Made by a program: the position numbers and the translations under genes. This document shows, one piece after another, positions 32,814-41,469 of a stretch of DNA of 64,000 nucleotides (position 1 is its first letter; the number at the start of each line of letters is the position of its first letter). The DNA is from an uncultured Lachnospiraceae bacterium (GTDB taxonomy: Bacteria; Bacillota; Clostridia; Lachnospirales; Lachnospiraceae), in contig UQAW01000006.1 in the NCBI GenBank assembly GCA_900539175.1, positions 1 to 64,000 on the forward strand, given 5' to 3'. The notes under the pieces were generated by a model. The model was not told the origin of the DNA and did not search any database. It was given only the letters and a program-made list of their open reading frames with translations.

Positions 32814-33881
32814 ATGGTAAATATGGGGGATGTACCGGGACTTGCAGCGGAGTTGCAAATGGTAGATGCGCATATGAAACATTTATGTCAGTCAAAGAGT
32901 GAGTCTATGCAGAAAATGTTGGATTGGGTTCTGGAAGCAAAGGGAAAGCAGATTCGGCCTGTTTTAACACTTTTATGTGCAAGGCTGAAAGGCAAAAATG
33001 TCGATGCCACAGAGATTGCTGCAGTAATCGAAATCTGCCATACGGCTTCATTGATTCACGATGATATCATAGATGAGGCCGATATCCGCAGAGGTCAATT
33101 ATCTGTACAGAAAAAGTTTGGAAAGGAGATGGCGGTTTATGCAGGAGACTTTATGATTTTTTCTACGATCAGGCGGACAGGTTTAAAGAATAAGCCATGG
33201 TATGGTTTCTTGTTTGATAAACTGGAAACGATGTGTGATGGAGAGGTCAGCCAATTTGATAACCGTTATAATACAGAAATTACGGAGGAAAAATATATTG
33301 AGAATATTATTGGAAAAACCTCAGCGATGTTTGGTATAGCATGTGGAGCAGGGGCTTATGAAGGAAAATGCGATGAGCGTGAGGTTTTGGCGATAGAACA
33401 GTTTGCTGAGAAATTTGGATTATTGTTTCAACTGAGAGATGATCTGCTGGATTTTGCTGTCACAAATGATTTATCAGGGAAAACGATTCATAATGATTTT
33501 TGGTCCGGATATTATACGCTTCCGGTTATTTACTCATTTTCGCATGTCAGGAATGGTTCTAAATTGAAGCAAATAGCAAGGAATATAAAAGAGGGTCTGT
33601 ATCATGAATTGGCGGACAAAAGAATAACGGAATTGATTCGTGATTCTGATGGATTCCGGTATACATTAATGAAGATTGATCAATATGCCGGGGAAGCGAG
33701 GAAGAATCTGGATGTATTCCCAAATTCTGTCCCGAAGCAGAAACTGTTGGAATTCGTCGATGATATTCAGTTGAGCGCTCATAAGATGACAGCAGATCCT
33801 TGCTATCTGGGAACTATTTCGGAGGAGGATTATGACAAAAAGAGAAAGATGGAAATCAGCTGTACAAAAAGTTGGAGATGA
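32814..33881 (+). CDS. Polyprenyl (isoprenyl) diphosphate synthase family protein
   Basis: A 355-residue trans-isoprenyl diphosphate synthase. Helix motifs are present: GKQIRPVLTLL, first Asp-rich motif LIHDDIIDEADIRRG, and second motif LQLRDDLLDF. It makes linear C15-C50 diphosphates by adding isopentenyl units; chain length cannot be told. The last about 40 residues after LGTISEED run into the next gene, whose ATG lies 50 bp before this stop. ATG 32814 with GAGGAGG is chosen; an open frame to 32688 has no such site. Pairing with a CmpB-like membrane protein is not a quinone operon, so its product may feed a lipid or carotenoid-like compound. Confidence 0.88.
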   Translation: MVNMGDVPGLAAELQMVDAHMKHLCQSKSESMQKMLDWVLEAKGKQIRPVLTLLCARLKGKNVDATEIAAVIEICHTASLIHDDIIDEADIRRGQLSVQKKFGKEMAVYAGDFMIFSTIRRTGLKNKPWYGFLFDKLETMCDGEVSQFDNRYNTEITEEKYIENIIGKTSAMFGIACGAGAYEGKCDEREVLAIEQFAEKFGLLFQLRDDLLDFAVTNDLSGKTIHNDFWSGYYTLPVIYSFSHVRNGSKLKQIARNIKEGLYHELADKRITELIRDSDGFRYTLMKIDQYAGEARKNLDVFPNSVPKQKLLEFVDDIQLSAHKMTADPCYLGTISEEDYDKKRKMEISCTKSWR

Positions 33882-34422
33882 TTGTGAAAAAAACAGTGAG
33901 TCCCTTTGCTCTATGGTCATGATATTTTTTTCTATGAGTCTCGCAGGATGGCTGTGGGAAGTAGGTCTTCATTTGATCACAGACGGGAGTTTCGTAAACC
34001 GTGGATTTCTTCATGGTCCCTGGCTGCCGATCTATGGTTCCGGGAGTGTCCTGATTTTGGTATTCCTGAATAAACTGCGGAAAAGACCATTATTAGAATT
34101 TTTGTCAATCATCCTTCTGTGTGGGTGCATTGAATATTACATATCATGGTTTTTGGAACAGATTTATGACGGAAAAAAATGGTGGGATTATAGTGACTAT
34201 TTTCTGAATCTTAATGGAAGAATTTGTGCAGAAGGGCTGCTGGCTTTTGGGTTCGGCGGTATGCTGTTCGTTTATCTTCTGGCGCCGTTTCTTGATCATG
34301 TGTTCAGACGTATACCGAAAAAAGTGCTTGTATCAGTATGTCTGATACTAATACTGCTTTTCTGTGCAGATCTGATCTGTTCAAGTCAAAATCCGAACAG
34401 TGGCAATGGGATTACCAGATAG
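33832..34422 (+). CDS. CmpB-like membrane protein (putative ABC-transporter type IV family)
   Basis: A 196-residue integral membrane protein of PF06541 type: GWLWEVGLHLITDGSFVNRG, FLHGPWLPIYGSGSVLIL and LCGCIEYYISWFLE are the conserved blocks, followed by KKWWDYSDYFLNLNGRICAE. About five spans. It starts inside the polyprenyl synthase gene (GGAGGAGG at 33822-33829 before ATG 33832), with a 50-bp overlap in a different frame. Despite the family title there is no ABC ATPase nearby. Function unknown. Confidence 0.85.
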   Translation: MTKRERWKSAVQKVGDDCEKNSESLCSMVMIFFSMSLAGWLWEVGLHLITDGSFVNRGFLHGPWLPIYGSGSVLILVFLNKLRKRPLLEFLSIILLCGCIEYYISWFLEQIYDGKKWWDYSDYFLNLNGRICAEGLLAFGFGGMLFVYLLAPFLDHVFRRIPKKVLVSVCLILILLFCADLICSSQNPNSGNGITR

Positions 34423-34461
34423 AGGGATTGAGCGATCTAAAAAGTAAGGAGAGGAATGATT

Positions 34462-34821
34462 ATGTTACGTAAATGGATTCTTGCAGTGGTTTTTACATTG
34501 ATATTGATGACAAGCGTTACAGGATGTGGGATAGAGTTGGACCAGTATATCACAAAGGAATTTGAAGACGGTATAGACAGTATCAAACGTGGGGTTAACA
34601 AACTGAAAGACGGTATTGAAGATGTATTAAACAATTGGCTGGAAGCTTTCAGCAAACACGATCTTACCGAAGACAAAGCCCTGAAAGGAGAACGAAAATT
34701 CCGTATGGATGATTATGTTGGAAGCTATAGAGCCGAGTACAGTCGGTTTAGCGGAGAGAACTTCATCGTTCTTGAAGGGGATGATTTTACCGGAAAGCTA
34801 TCACTTAAAATTGAAAGATGA
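34462..34821 (+). CDS. Small lipoprotein
   Basis: A 119-residue exported protein with a lipoprotein signal (LRKWILAVVFTLILMTSVTGC). The mature part has an amphipathic helix (FEDGIDSIKRGVNKLKDGIED, echoing the L..G repeats of the protein at 29923-32571) and ends GDDFTGKLSLKIER. ATG 34462 is 7 bp after GGAGAGG and preferred over ATG 34456. It follows the CmpB-like gene by about 40 bp and may be in the same transcript. Family not recognised. Confidence 0.7.
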   Translation: MLRKWILAVVFTLILMTSVTGCGIELDQYITKEFEDGIDSIKRGVNKLKDGIEDVLNNWLEAFSKHDLTEDKALKGERKFRMDDYVGSYRAEYSRFSGENFIVLEGDDFTGKLSLKIER

Positions 34822-34890
34822 AAAACCAGAGTGTGGCCATAGAATCGAAAAAACAATAGCTTGCAGATGAATAAAAGGAGGGCCGGCAAC

Positions 34891-35037
34891 TTGTTGTTAT
34901 TATTGATATTATTTTTGGTATTGATATGTATATTCGTATTTGTAATTGGTTTTCTGTTAACCCGAAAGATAATGCTTTGGCTGTTAGTCGCTATTCTGAT
35001 CGTTCTTTGCTTGAAAAGAGAGTTAAAAAAGCATTGA
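34891..35037 (+). CDS. 48-residue two-span membrane protein with TTG start
   Basis: Starts at TTG 34891, 9 bp after the strong ribosome binding site AAGGAGGG (34875-34882). An in-frame ATG at 34867 lies upstream of that site and so is unlikely to be used. The product is almost entirely hydrophobic: LLLLLILFLVLICIFVFVIG, then a basic turn LLTRKI, a second span MLWLLVAILIVLCL, and a basic end KRELKKH. It resembles small phenol-modulin or stress-membrane peptides only in general character. It is too short for usual gene finding. Confidence 0.6.
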   Translation: MLLLLILFLVLICIFVFVIGFLLTRKIMLWLLVAILIVLCLKRELKKH

Positions 35038-35262
35038 AAAATGATTGCTATAGCAGTCGTGAAGTGTGTTATAATACAATGGAAGATAATTATACGAAAA
35101 AAGAAACAAAGCAATAGATGATGTCATGGGTAAGATATTTTCTTTTTATCGGTTGTTATAGGGTTCTGATATTAAGCGCATACTAAGTGAAGCAGCGAAA
35201 AATACAATACTTATAGGGTGAGAAGTGGAGTTGTTTTTCGTTGGAAACAGGAGGGAAAACGT

Positions 35263-36081
35263 ATGGCAGAGTCAGAATTTGTATATCATTATTGCACAGT
35301 GGAAACGATGAAAGATATCTTTGAACAGGGAACCCTTCGCCTTTCTGATATTGAGAAATCCAATGATTATGCGGAACGAAAGTGGATTCAGAATATGATT
35401 GATGAGGAGTTTTTTGCAAAGCTTCCTCATAACCATGTATTGTTTGGAACCTATCAAAAGTGCAAAAAAGAATTTATTGAGAGCAGAAATCTGTATGCTG
35501 CCTGTTTTTCCGAGAATCCGGATCTTTTGAGCCAATGGCGTGCTTATGCGATGGATGGAAGAGGTGTTGCCATTGGATTTTATAAAAGCTATCTGAAGCA
35601 ATTGGATGAACAAAATCTGAATCTTCATTATCTGAAAATCTGTTATGATTTAAAACGCCATAACCGATATGCCTGTGAGAAGGCAGAGAAGATGCGATAC
35701 CTATGGGATAGGGGAGAAACATTGGAAGACATAGTAAATATGATTTTCAGTGAGTCGGAAATTGACCTGGGTGAAATGAAAAATCCCGCTTTTTCAGAAG
35801 AACAGGAGTGGAGAATCTGTATGACAGCCGTACCGGCAGTAGAGCAAGACCTGAGATGTGATGGAGCCGTAAAATCATCTGCCGGAGTTTATTACAAGAA
35901 TCATCGTCTGATCTCTTATTATGATTTGAAGTTTTCTGAAGAAGATACAAAGCCCATAGGAGAGATTGTGCTTGGACCAAAATGCCGTATGGAAATCCGG
36001 GATGTGAAGACCTGTTTCAATATCTGGGGCTATGACACTTCTTCTATAGAAATCAGGCAGTCCTGCGCAACATATTGTTGA
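35263..36081 (+). CDS. DUF2971 family protein
   Basis: A 272-residue cytoplasmic protein. The N-terminal YHYCTVETMKDIFEQGTLRL, SDIEKSNDYAE and the central ACFSENPDLLSQWRAYAMDG with GVAIGF are the hallmarks of DUF2971. Its members occur in defence and toxin contexts but have no assigned reaction. ATG 35263 follows AGGAGGG. The stretch before it (35038-35262) holds no gene. The DUF3786 gene follows after 113 bp. Confidence 0.82.
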   Translation: MAESEFVYHYCTVETMKDIFEQGTLRLSDIEKSNDYAERKWIQNMIDEEFFAKLPHNHVLFGTYQKCKKEFIESRNLYAACFSENPDLLSQWRAYAMDGRGVAIGFYKSYLKQLDEQNLNLHYLKICYDLKRHNRYACEKAEKMRYLWDRGETLEDIVNMIFSESEIDLGEMKNPAFSEEQEWRICMTAVPAVEQDLRCDGAVKSSAGVYYKNHRLISYYDLKFSEEDTKPIGEIVLGPKCRMEIRDVKTCFNIWGYDTSSIEIRQSCATYC

Positions 36082-36194
36082 GTCCAGTATGTTCAGATGG
36101 GAGAAAAGGGCAGGGGAGTCTGCAGCGAAAGAACTGACTGAACCTGTAAATGATCGGGATGAAGATAGAGTTGATGGAAAGGTTATGGTGAAAA

Positions 36195-36845
36195 ATGCCT
36201 GAACGGGAAGTATCAAATTATGAAAAGTTATGTGAATTTTGGCGGGAAAGGTTTTTGCAGATGAATCTGCAGGAGTTGAAGGAGAAGATACCGGGACTTA
36301 GGGAGGATGAAGAGAGCCTTCGGATTACATATTTTGGTGAGGAATACTGCATCGGCAAAAAGGATGGTTCTATCAAAAGACTTACCGGAACAGAGGAAAT
36401 ACCAAGAGAGAGAAGGATGAATATCTATAATCTGTTCTGGTATTCCAAAAGAGAAGCAGGTTTTCAGGATCGTTGGGTTCCTTTTCGGAATGTTAAGAAT
36501 GCCAGCCCCTTTGCTCCCGCCTTTGAAGCGCATGTGTTGAAGCCGTTTGCCATGACTTTCAGCGGACACCTGGAACTGCTTCATCAGGCGGCGCAGAGAT
36601 TAGGCGGGAAACCGCTTCCACAGGGGGATGCCGGGTATCAGGTGGATTCCTTTGCATGTATTCCCATGCGGTTTCTCTTCTGGGATGCCGATGATGAATT
36701 CCCTGCACAGGGAAATATTTTGTTTGACTACAGTGTGACAGATTATATTCATGTGGAGTCTACCGTATCTTTGGCGGTGGATGGACTTTGGCGGTTGGCC
36801 AGGGAGGCTGGACTGACCGTAAAAGGAGATACCTATGGTATGTAG
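36195..36845 (+). CDS. DUF3786 domain protein
   Basis: A 216-residue protein of unknown function. The conserved body YFGEEYCIGKKDGSI, NLFWYSKREAGFQDRWVPFR, AFEAHVLKPFAMTFSGHLEL and GYQVDSFACIPMRFLFWDAD with EFPAQGNILFDYSVTDYIHVE are DUF3786, a family found in anaerobes and suspected to bind a cofactor. Its terminator begins inside the coding sequence: the stem's left arm encodes the last residues and the stop codon lies in the loop region. Confidence 0.85.
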   Translation: MPEREVSNYEKLCEFWRERFLQMNLQELKEKIPGLREDEESLRITYFGEEYCIGKKDGSIKRLTGTEEIPRERRMNIYNLFWYSKREAGFQDRWVPFRNVKNASPFAPAFEAHVLKPFAMTFSGHLELLHQAAQRLGGKPLPQGDAGYQVDSFACIPMRFLFWDADDEFPAQGNILFDYSVTDYIHVESTVSLAVDGLWRLAREAGLTVKGDTYGM

Positions 36846-36858
36846 GTATCTCCTTTTT
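36821..36858. terminator. Terminator overlapping the end of the DUF3786 gene
   Basis: Perfect 15-bp stem AAAAGGAGATACCTA / TAGGTATCTCCTTTT with a 7-nt loop, followed by T. The DUF3786 stop (36843-36845) sits at the loop edge. The A-rich left arm also lets it end the convergent ATPase transcript, whose stop is at 36865. Confidence 0.85.
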
Positions 36859-36864
36859 AATAGG

Positions 36865-39471
36865 CTAATTACTTTTTATATCTCTTATGATTTTGAAAAT
36901 TTGAATGATAACTGTTGGGATGAAAGCCAGCAGGCAGATCATAGCGATCTGCTGTCTGGTCAAAGCGGTAACGGAAAACAGTCTTTGCAGGAAAGGTACG
37001 AATAAAACCAGACCCAGCAGCAGAACGCCTGCGGCAAATGCAGCAATGCTGTACCAGTTTGAGGAAAATCTTGTCTTAAAGATGTTATGTCTGCTGCGGC
37101 AGTTGAAGCCGTGGAATAACCGTGCCAGTGTAAGGGTGGAAAATGCCATCGTGCTTGCCAGAGCTTCGGTTTGGGTGCGCAGTCCAAGGTGGAAAGCAAT
37201 CATGGTACAGACGGCAATCAGCCCGCCCTGAAGCAGAATGGAAAGCATAAAGCTGCGGGTCAGAATTCCGATTCTGGGATCTCTTGGAGGTTCCGATAAT
37301 ACATCGTTTTCTGCAGGTTCCATGCCGATGGCAATCGCCGGCAGGGAGTCCGTCAGCAGGTTAATGAACAGCAGATGAACCGGTGCAAATGGAACAGGAA
37401 GCGCCGCAAGTGAAGTATATAGAACGGACAGGATACCTGCCATATTACCGGAAAGAAGAAACTTTATGGCATTTTTTATATTGCGGTATACATTGCGGCC
37501 ATTTGCTACAGCCTTGACAATTGTCGCAAAGTTATCATCGGTCAGAATCATGGAGGCGGCATCTTTGGAAACCTCTGTCCCGGTGATGCCCATGGCAACA
37601 CCGATATCTGCCTTTTTCAGTGCGGGTGCATCGTTGATACCATCACCGGTCATAGCGGTAATAGCCCCTCGTTGCTGCCAGGCATCTACGATACGAATTT
37701 TATTTTCTGGTGAAACTCTTGCATACACGGAAATATCGGTGAGTTTTTCATCAAGCTCCTGCCTGGACATAGCATCCAGTTCCTGTCCTGTGACAGCCAG
37801 ATCACCCTCTGAGAAAATTCCGATCTGTCGGGCAATTGCAGCAGCGGTAATTTTATGATCGCCGGTAATCATAATCGGTTTGATCCCTGCATGTCTGGCA
37901 TCGGCCACTGCCTGTATGGATTCTTCACGGGGCGGATCCACCATGGAGATCAATCCAAGGAAGGTAAATCCGGTTTCATTGTCCAGTGATAAACGATAGT
38001 CATTGGTGACCTCTTTGTACCCGAAAGAAAGAACGCGCAGTCCCTGTTCTGAAAATTCCAGATTTTTCTGAAGGATCGTTGCTCTGTCATTTTCTGTAAG
38101 GGGACGTATGCCTTCGTTGGTTCTGATCTGTGTGGTACGGTCAAGCATGACATCCAAGGCTCCTTTGGTCAATACGGTAGGAATCCCGTGGAGCTGGTAT
38201 TTCGTGCTCATAAGTTTCCGGTCGGAATCAAAAGGAATCTCTTCCAGACGCGGCATTAGTTCCCGGAGCAGTTCGTCACTGACTTTGATTTTACGTCCCA
38301 TTTCTACTAAGGCAAATTCTGTGGGATCACCGATTCCTTTTCCGTCAACGATGGTAGAATCATTGGTCAGAATTGCATCATACAGCAGGTAACGGTGAAG
38401 CTGGTGGTGCAGATCCAGTTCATCGATCGTCAGGGTTTCGTTGTTGATGTAGATGTTTTGAACGGTCATTTTATTCTGAGTCAGCGTCCCTGTTTTATCA
38501 GAGCAGATAACAGATACACATCCCAGACTTTCCACAGCCTTTAAATCTTTGATAATGGCATGTTCTTTCGCCATTTTCTGTGTTCCCATTGCCTGAACGA
38601 TGGTTACGATGGAACTCAGAGCCTCCGGAATGGCGGCTACTGCAAGTGCCACGGCGAACATCAGGGAATCCAGTACCGGCATTTTACGGTATAAACTTAG
38701 CAGAAATACGAGAATACAGATTCCCAGAATGAGGATGGCAAGCTTCCGGCTGAATTGGTCCAGGCTGACCTGAAGAGGGGTCTTTTTTTCTTTGGTTGCG
38801 TTCATCATAGCCGCAATCTTACCAATCTCCGTAGCCATACCAGTTTCCGTAACTACAACGACGGCACGTCCGTAGGTAACCAGACTGCCGGAATAAACCA
38901 TATTCGTCCGATCAGCCAAAGCGAAATCTTCATGAAGGATACCGTCCGCCTTATCCACGTTCGTGGATTCGCCGGTCAGTGAACTTTCATTGACCTGAAG
39001 GGAATAGTTTTCCAGAAGTCGTCCGTCTGCTACAATCAGGTCTCCGGCTTCCAGAATCAGAATATCACCGGGAACAATCTGGATGGAAGGAAGTTCAATT
39101 TTCTGGCCATCGCGCAGGACTTTTGCACTTGGCGCGGAAAGGGACTTTAAGCTTTCCAGAGATTTTTCCGCTTTCTTATGCTGAACGGTTCCAAGAATTG
39201 CGTTTAATACAATGACCGTCAGGATGACAATTGTACTCTCTGCATTCTTTGAGATCAGGGAAATAACAGCGGCAATGATAAGGATGATTACCAGAAGATC
39301 CAAAAACTGCTCGGCAAATACGCGAAGCGTACTTTTTGGCCGGGCTTCTTTTAATGCATTCTCACCTTTTTCCTGCAGAAGTTGTGCTGCTTTTTCAGAA
39401 GACAAACCGTTTTCCTGCGTGTGCAGAGTTTTCAGCACTTCTTCCTTTGTCTGTTGATACCATGCTTTCAT
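36865..39471 (-). CDS. P-type Ca2+/Mn2+-transporting ATPase (SERCA/PMR1/YoaB-like)
   Basis: An 868-residue P2A-type ATPase. In order: N-terminal cation ATPase domain (KTLHTQENGLSSEKAAQLL), actuator motif LTGESTNV, the M4 ion-binding AAIPEAL, phosphorylation site CSDKTGTLTQNK, the nucleotide-binding KGALDVM, and hinge TGDGINDAPALKKADIGVAMG, then C-terminal spans with SLPAIAIGMEPAE. ATG 39471 follows AAGGAGGAA. Its 310-nt leader carries a likely yybP-ykoY manganese riboswitch with an overlapping terminator. In Lactococcus the riboswitch-controlled homologue YoaB exports Mn2+, so Mn2+ efflux is favoured here over Ca2+. Confidence 0.93.
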   Translation of the reverse strand: MKAWYQQTKEEVLKTLHTQENGLSSEKAAQLLQEKGENALKEARPKSTLRVFAEQFLDLLVIILIIAAVISLISKNAESTIVILTVIVLNAILGTVQHKKAEKSLESLKSLSAPSAKVLRDGQKIELPSIQIVPGDILILEAGDLIVADGRLLENYSLQVNESSLTGESTNVDKADGILHEDFALADRTNMVYSGSLVTYGRAVVVVTETGMATEIGKIAAMMNATKEKKTPLQVSLDQFSRKLAILILGICILVFLLSLYRKMPVLDSLMFAVALAVAAIPEALSSIVTIVQAMGTQKMAKEHAIIKDLKAVESLGCVSVICSDKTGTLTQNKMTVQNIYINNETLTIDELDLHHQLHRYLLYDAILTNDSTIVDGKGIGDPTEFALVEMGRKIKVSDELLRELMPRLEEIPFDSDRKLMSTKYQLHGIPTVLTKGALDVMLDRTTQIRTNEGIRPLTENDRATILQKNLEFSEQGLRVLSFGYKEVTNDYRLSLDNETGFTFLGLISMVDPPREESIQAVADARHAGIKPIMITGDHKITAAAIARQIGIFSEGDLAVTGQELDAMSRQELDEKLTDISVYARVSPENKIRIVDAWQQRGAITAMTGDGINDAPALKKADIGVAMGITGTEVSKDAASMILTDDNFATIVKAVANGRNVYRNIKNAIKFLLSGNMAGILSVLYTSLAALPVPFAPVHLLFINLLTDSLPAIAIGMEPAENDVLSEPPRDPRIGILTRSFMLSILLQGGLIAVCTMIAFHLGLRTQTEALASTMAFSTLTLARLFHGFNCRSRHNIFKTRFSSNWYSIAAFAAGVLLLGLVLFVPFLQRLFSVTALTRQQIAMICLLAFIPTVIIQIFKIIRDIKSN

Positions 39472-39546
39472 GTTGTTCCTCCTTAAGAGTATGGGTATAA
39501 AAAACACAGCCGGATGTTTTTTTTGAGGAAGAGAAATTTTTTATAA

Positions 39547-39619
39547 AGCAAAAAAGACTTTTAATGTATGATTTGCAGAAATAGAAAAATCATTCTGTAA
39601 ATCACACATTAAAAGTCTT
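39547..39619 (-). terminator. Riboswitch-controlled terminator
   Basis: On the minus strand a 27-nt stem begins AAGACTTTTAATGTGTGATT and pairs, with two differences, with a right arm ending CATTAAAAGTCTT, followed by TTTTTT. Its left arm includes the 3' strand of the aptamer's basal stem, so the two structures exclude each other. Confidence 0.85.
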
Positions 39620-39708
39620 GTACCCATAAAAATACGGTATATATTACCAGATACCTATTCGCGGAATCGGATTTGTTGATAATATACGAAAACTACTCCC
39701 TTTTAATG
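39607..39708 (-). promoter_or_regulatory. yybP-ykoY-type manganese riboswitch aptamer
   Basis: Read on the minus strand the element opens CATTAAAAGGGAGTAG and closes ACAAGACTTTTAATG, so the basal stem pairs CATTAAAAG with CTTTTAATG. The conserved family blocks are GGGGAGUAG at the start and GCAAGACC at the close; here GGGAGTAG and ACAAGACT. A UCAAC loop segment, flanked by a TATTA/TAATA stem, corresponds to the metal-binding L3. The gene class downstream (P-type ATPase) is a typical target. With Mn2+ bound the basal stem would hold the strand needed by the terminator, turning expression on. Confidence 0.78.
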
Positions 39709-39788
39709 ACAGGTCATCTTGCGGAATCCATCAAAGCATTTTTTGTCAGGATTCTGCTTACTGTCGTCCGACTATGAAATTTTATTAA

Positions 39789-39817
39789 AGTGTACCCCAT
39801 TTTCCGATATCTGTCAA
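39789..39817 (-). promoter_or_regulatory. Promoter of the ATPase leader
   Basis: On the minus strand TTGACA (39817-39812), 17 bp, TACACT (39794-39789). The transcript would start near 39782, giving a leader of about 310 nt before the ATG. Confidence 0.75.
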
Positions 39818-39862
39818 TTCTTTTTTGGAACAAATTACCGGAATAACAAAGTGGAAATTGGT

Positions 39863-39891
39863 TTGCTATTATAAAGAATTTAGAGTATAAT
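39863..39891 (+). promoter_or_regulatory. Promoter of the truncated yaaA and hydrolase genes
   Basis: TTGCTA (39863-39868), 17 bp, TATAAT (39886-39891), back to back with the ATPase promoter. Confidence 0.6.
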
Positions 39892-39949
39892 TGAGAAAAC
39901 AGTGTTGATTAGTCGAAAAATTCAGAATTAAGAAACAGGTAGACAAAAG

Positions 39950-40462
39950 ATGAAAATTATGATATCACCGGCGAAAAAAATGAATGTGGATACGGACAGC
40001 ATGCCAATAGTGAAATTACCGATTTACCTGGAAGAAACCCAGATATTGATGGCGTATCTTCAGGGACTGACCTTCAGGGAGGCAAAACAACTCTGGGGAT
40101 GCAATGATAAAATTGCGGAATTGAATTACCAGCGATTCCGACAGATGGATCTGAAAAATGGACTGACTCCGGCGGTCTTATCTTATGAAGGTTTGCAGTA
40201 TCAATCGATGGCTCCAAAGGTATTTGAAGAGAAACATTGGTCTTACATAAATCAAAATCTGAGAATCTTGTCTGGATTTTACGGCATTTTGGGTCCAAGT
40301 GACGGTGTAGTTCCCTATCGTCTGGAGATGCAGGCGAAAGTCCGCCTGGAGGGGAAGGTGACATGCAGCAATTTGTATGAGTTCTGGGGAGAGCGTCTGT
40401 ACCGGGAACTTGTAAAAGAGGATGACGTGATTTTGAATCTGTCTATTATAAAAGAAATTTAG
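39950..40462 (+). pseudogene. yaaA: C-terminally truncated YaaA (UPF0246, peroxide-stress protein)
   Basis: The N-terminal KIMISPAKKMNVDTDS and the blocks YLQGLTFREAKQLWGCNDKI, LSYEGLQYQSM and LRILSGFYGILGPSDGVVPYR with RLEMQAKV are YaaA, a DNA-binding protein that limits iron-driven oxidative damage. Family members are about 245-260 residues; this one stops at 170, just after VILNLS, where relatives read ILNLASxEYSKAV. The last residues (IIKEI) do not fit the family, so the 3' third has been lost by deletion. A ribosome binding site for the hydrolase begins right after. The fold would lack its conserved C-terminal Lys/Arg cluster. Confidence 0.8.
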
Positions 40463-40485
40463 AAGGAGGAAAATAAGAAAAAGCA

Positions 40486-41469
40486 ATGCATAAGAAGAAA
40501 TGGCTGAAACGGATTATAATCATAGGATTGCTTTTGCTCATCAGTTTGTATTTTGTGATTTGTAATATTCTGGTGGATGTGGCACTCGTTCCGGAGAAGA
40601 TGGAACAGACGGAGGCATTTGGAGAACTTACCGAACAGAGTGTGGAAGCATTGGTACATACAGATGATATTCAGCAGAATCATGGAAAGGCGTTAGAAGA
40701 AACAAATGCCTGGCTGGAACAGGCAGATACAGAAAAACTTTCGGTAACTACAGAAGATGGTTACCAGTTGATTGGAAGGGTTTTCTTTCAGAAGAGGGAA
40801 AGTCATAAGTGGGTTCTTCTGCTTCATGGATATACCGGATGGAAAGAAGAATTATATCCGATTGGCTGTCAGTATGCGAAGCAGGGATATCAGGTGCTGT
40901 CCCCGGACCTGCGCTGCAGCGGAGAAAGTGAAGGGGATTTTATCGGTATGGGATGGACAGACCGTCAGGATAATCTTCTCTGGCTGGATTATATCCTGGG
41001 ACGCGATCCGGATGCAAAAATCGTGATTCATGGACAATCCATGGGCGGGGCATGTGCCTTGATGATGACAGGAGAAGCGTTACCGGAACAGGTAAGGGCG
41101 GTGGTTTCTGATTGTGCCTATACGGATGTTTACAGTATTTTCCAAAAACAACTGAAGGAATGGTTTCATCTGCCGGGTTTTCCAATCATTGACGGAGCGA
41201 ATCTGGTGCTGCGGCTGCGGGGCGGCTACAATATACGGGAGGCTTCAGTACTTGAAGCAGTGAAAAAAAGTGAACTTCCGATTCTTTTTATTCATGGCGA
41301 TCAGGATGCATTTGTTCCATTAGAAATGGCGGAGGAGTTGTATAAAGCTGCAGACTGTGAGAAAGAATTGTTGGTTGTCGAGGGAGCAGGACACGCCCAA
41401 TCTCAGGATAAAGATCCTGAGAATTACTATGGGACAGTTTTCTCATTTCTGAATACATATGTCGAATGA
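40486..41469 (+). CDS. Alpha/beta hydrolase with N-terminal membrane anchor
   Basis: A 327-residue serine hydrolase of the BAAT/YqkD-like group. One membrane span (about 8-30) holds the catalytic domain outside the cell. The oxyanion segment WVLLLHGYTGWKEE, nucleophile S185 in HGQSMGGA, acid in FIHGDQDAFVP (D274 or D272), and H303 in EGAGHAQ form the triad. The stop codon TGA is the first three bases of a MITE-like element remnant, so the insertion happened at the very 3' end and may have replaced the native C-terminus by a few residues. Substrate unknown. Confidence 0.88.
   Translation: MHKKKWLKRIIIIGLLLLISLYFVICNILVDVALVPEKMEQTEAFGELTEQSVEALVHTDDIQQNHGKALEETNAWLEQADTEKLSVTTEDGYQLIGRVFFQKRESHKWVLLLHGYTGWKEELYPIGCQYAKQGYQVLSPDLRCSGESEGDFIGMGWTDRQDNLLWLDYILGRDPDAKIVIHGQSMGGACALMMTGEALPEQVRAVVSDCAYTDVYSIFQKQLKEWFHLPGFPIIDGANLVLRLRGGYNIREASVLEAVKKSELPILFIHGDQDAFVPLEMAEELYKAADCEKELLVVEGAGHAQSQDKDPENYYGTVFSFLNTYVE

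Noticed and set aside
34926..35117. 63-codon frame overlapping the small membrane protein
   Set aside because: It runs in another frame over the 48-residue gene, lacks a ribosome binding site, and its composition is not membrane-like or family-like.
36089..36202. 37-codon frame (MFRWEKRAGESAAK...) overlapping the DUF3786 start
   Set aside because: No ribosome binding site and no recognisable family; could be chance in a 113-bp spacer.
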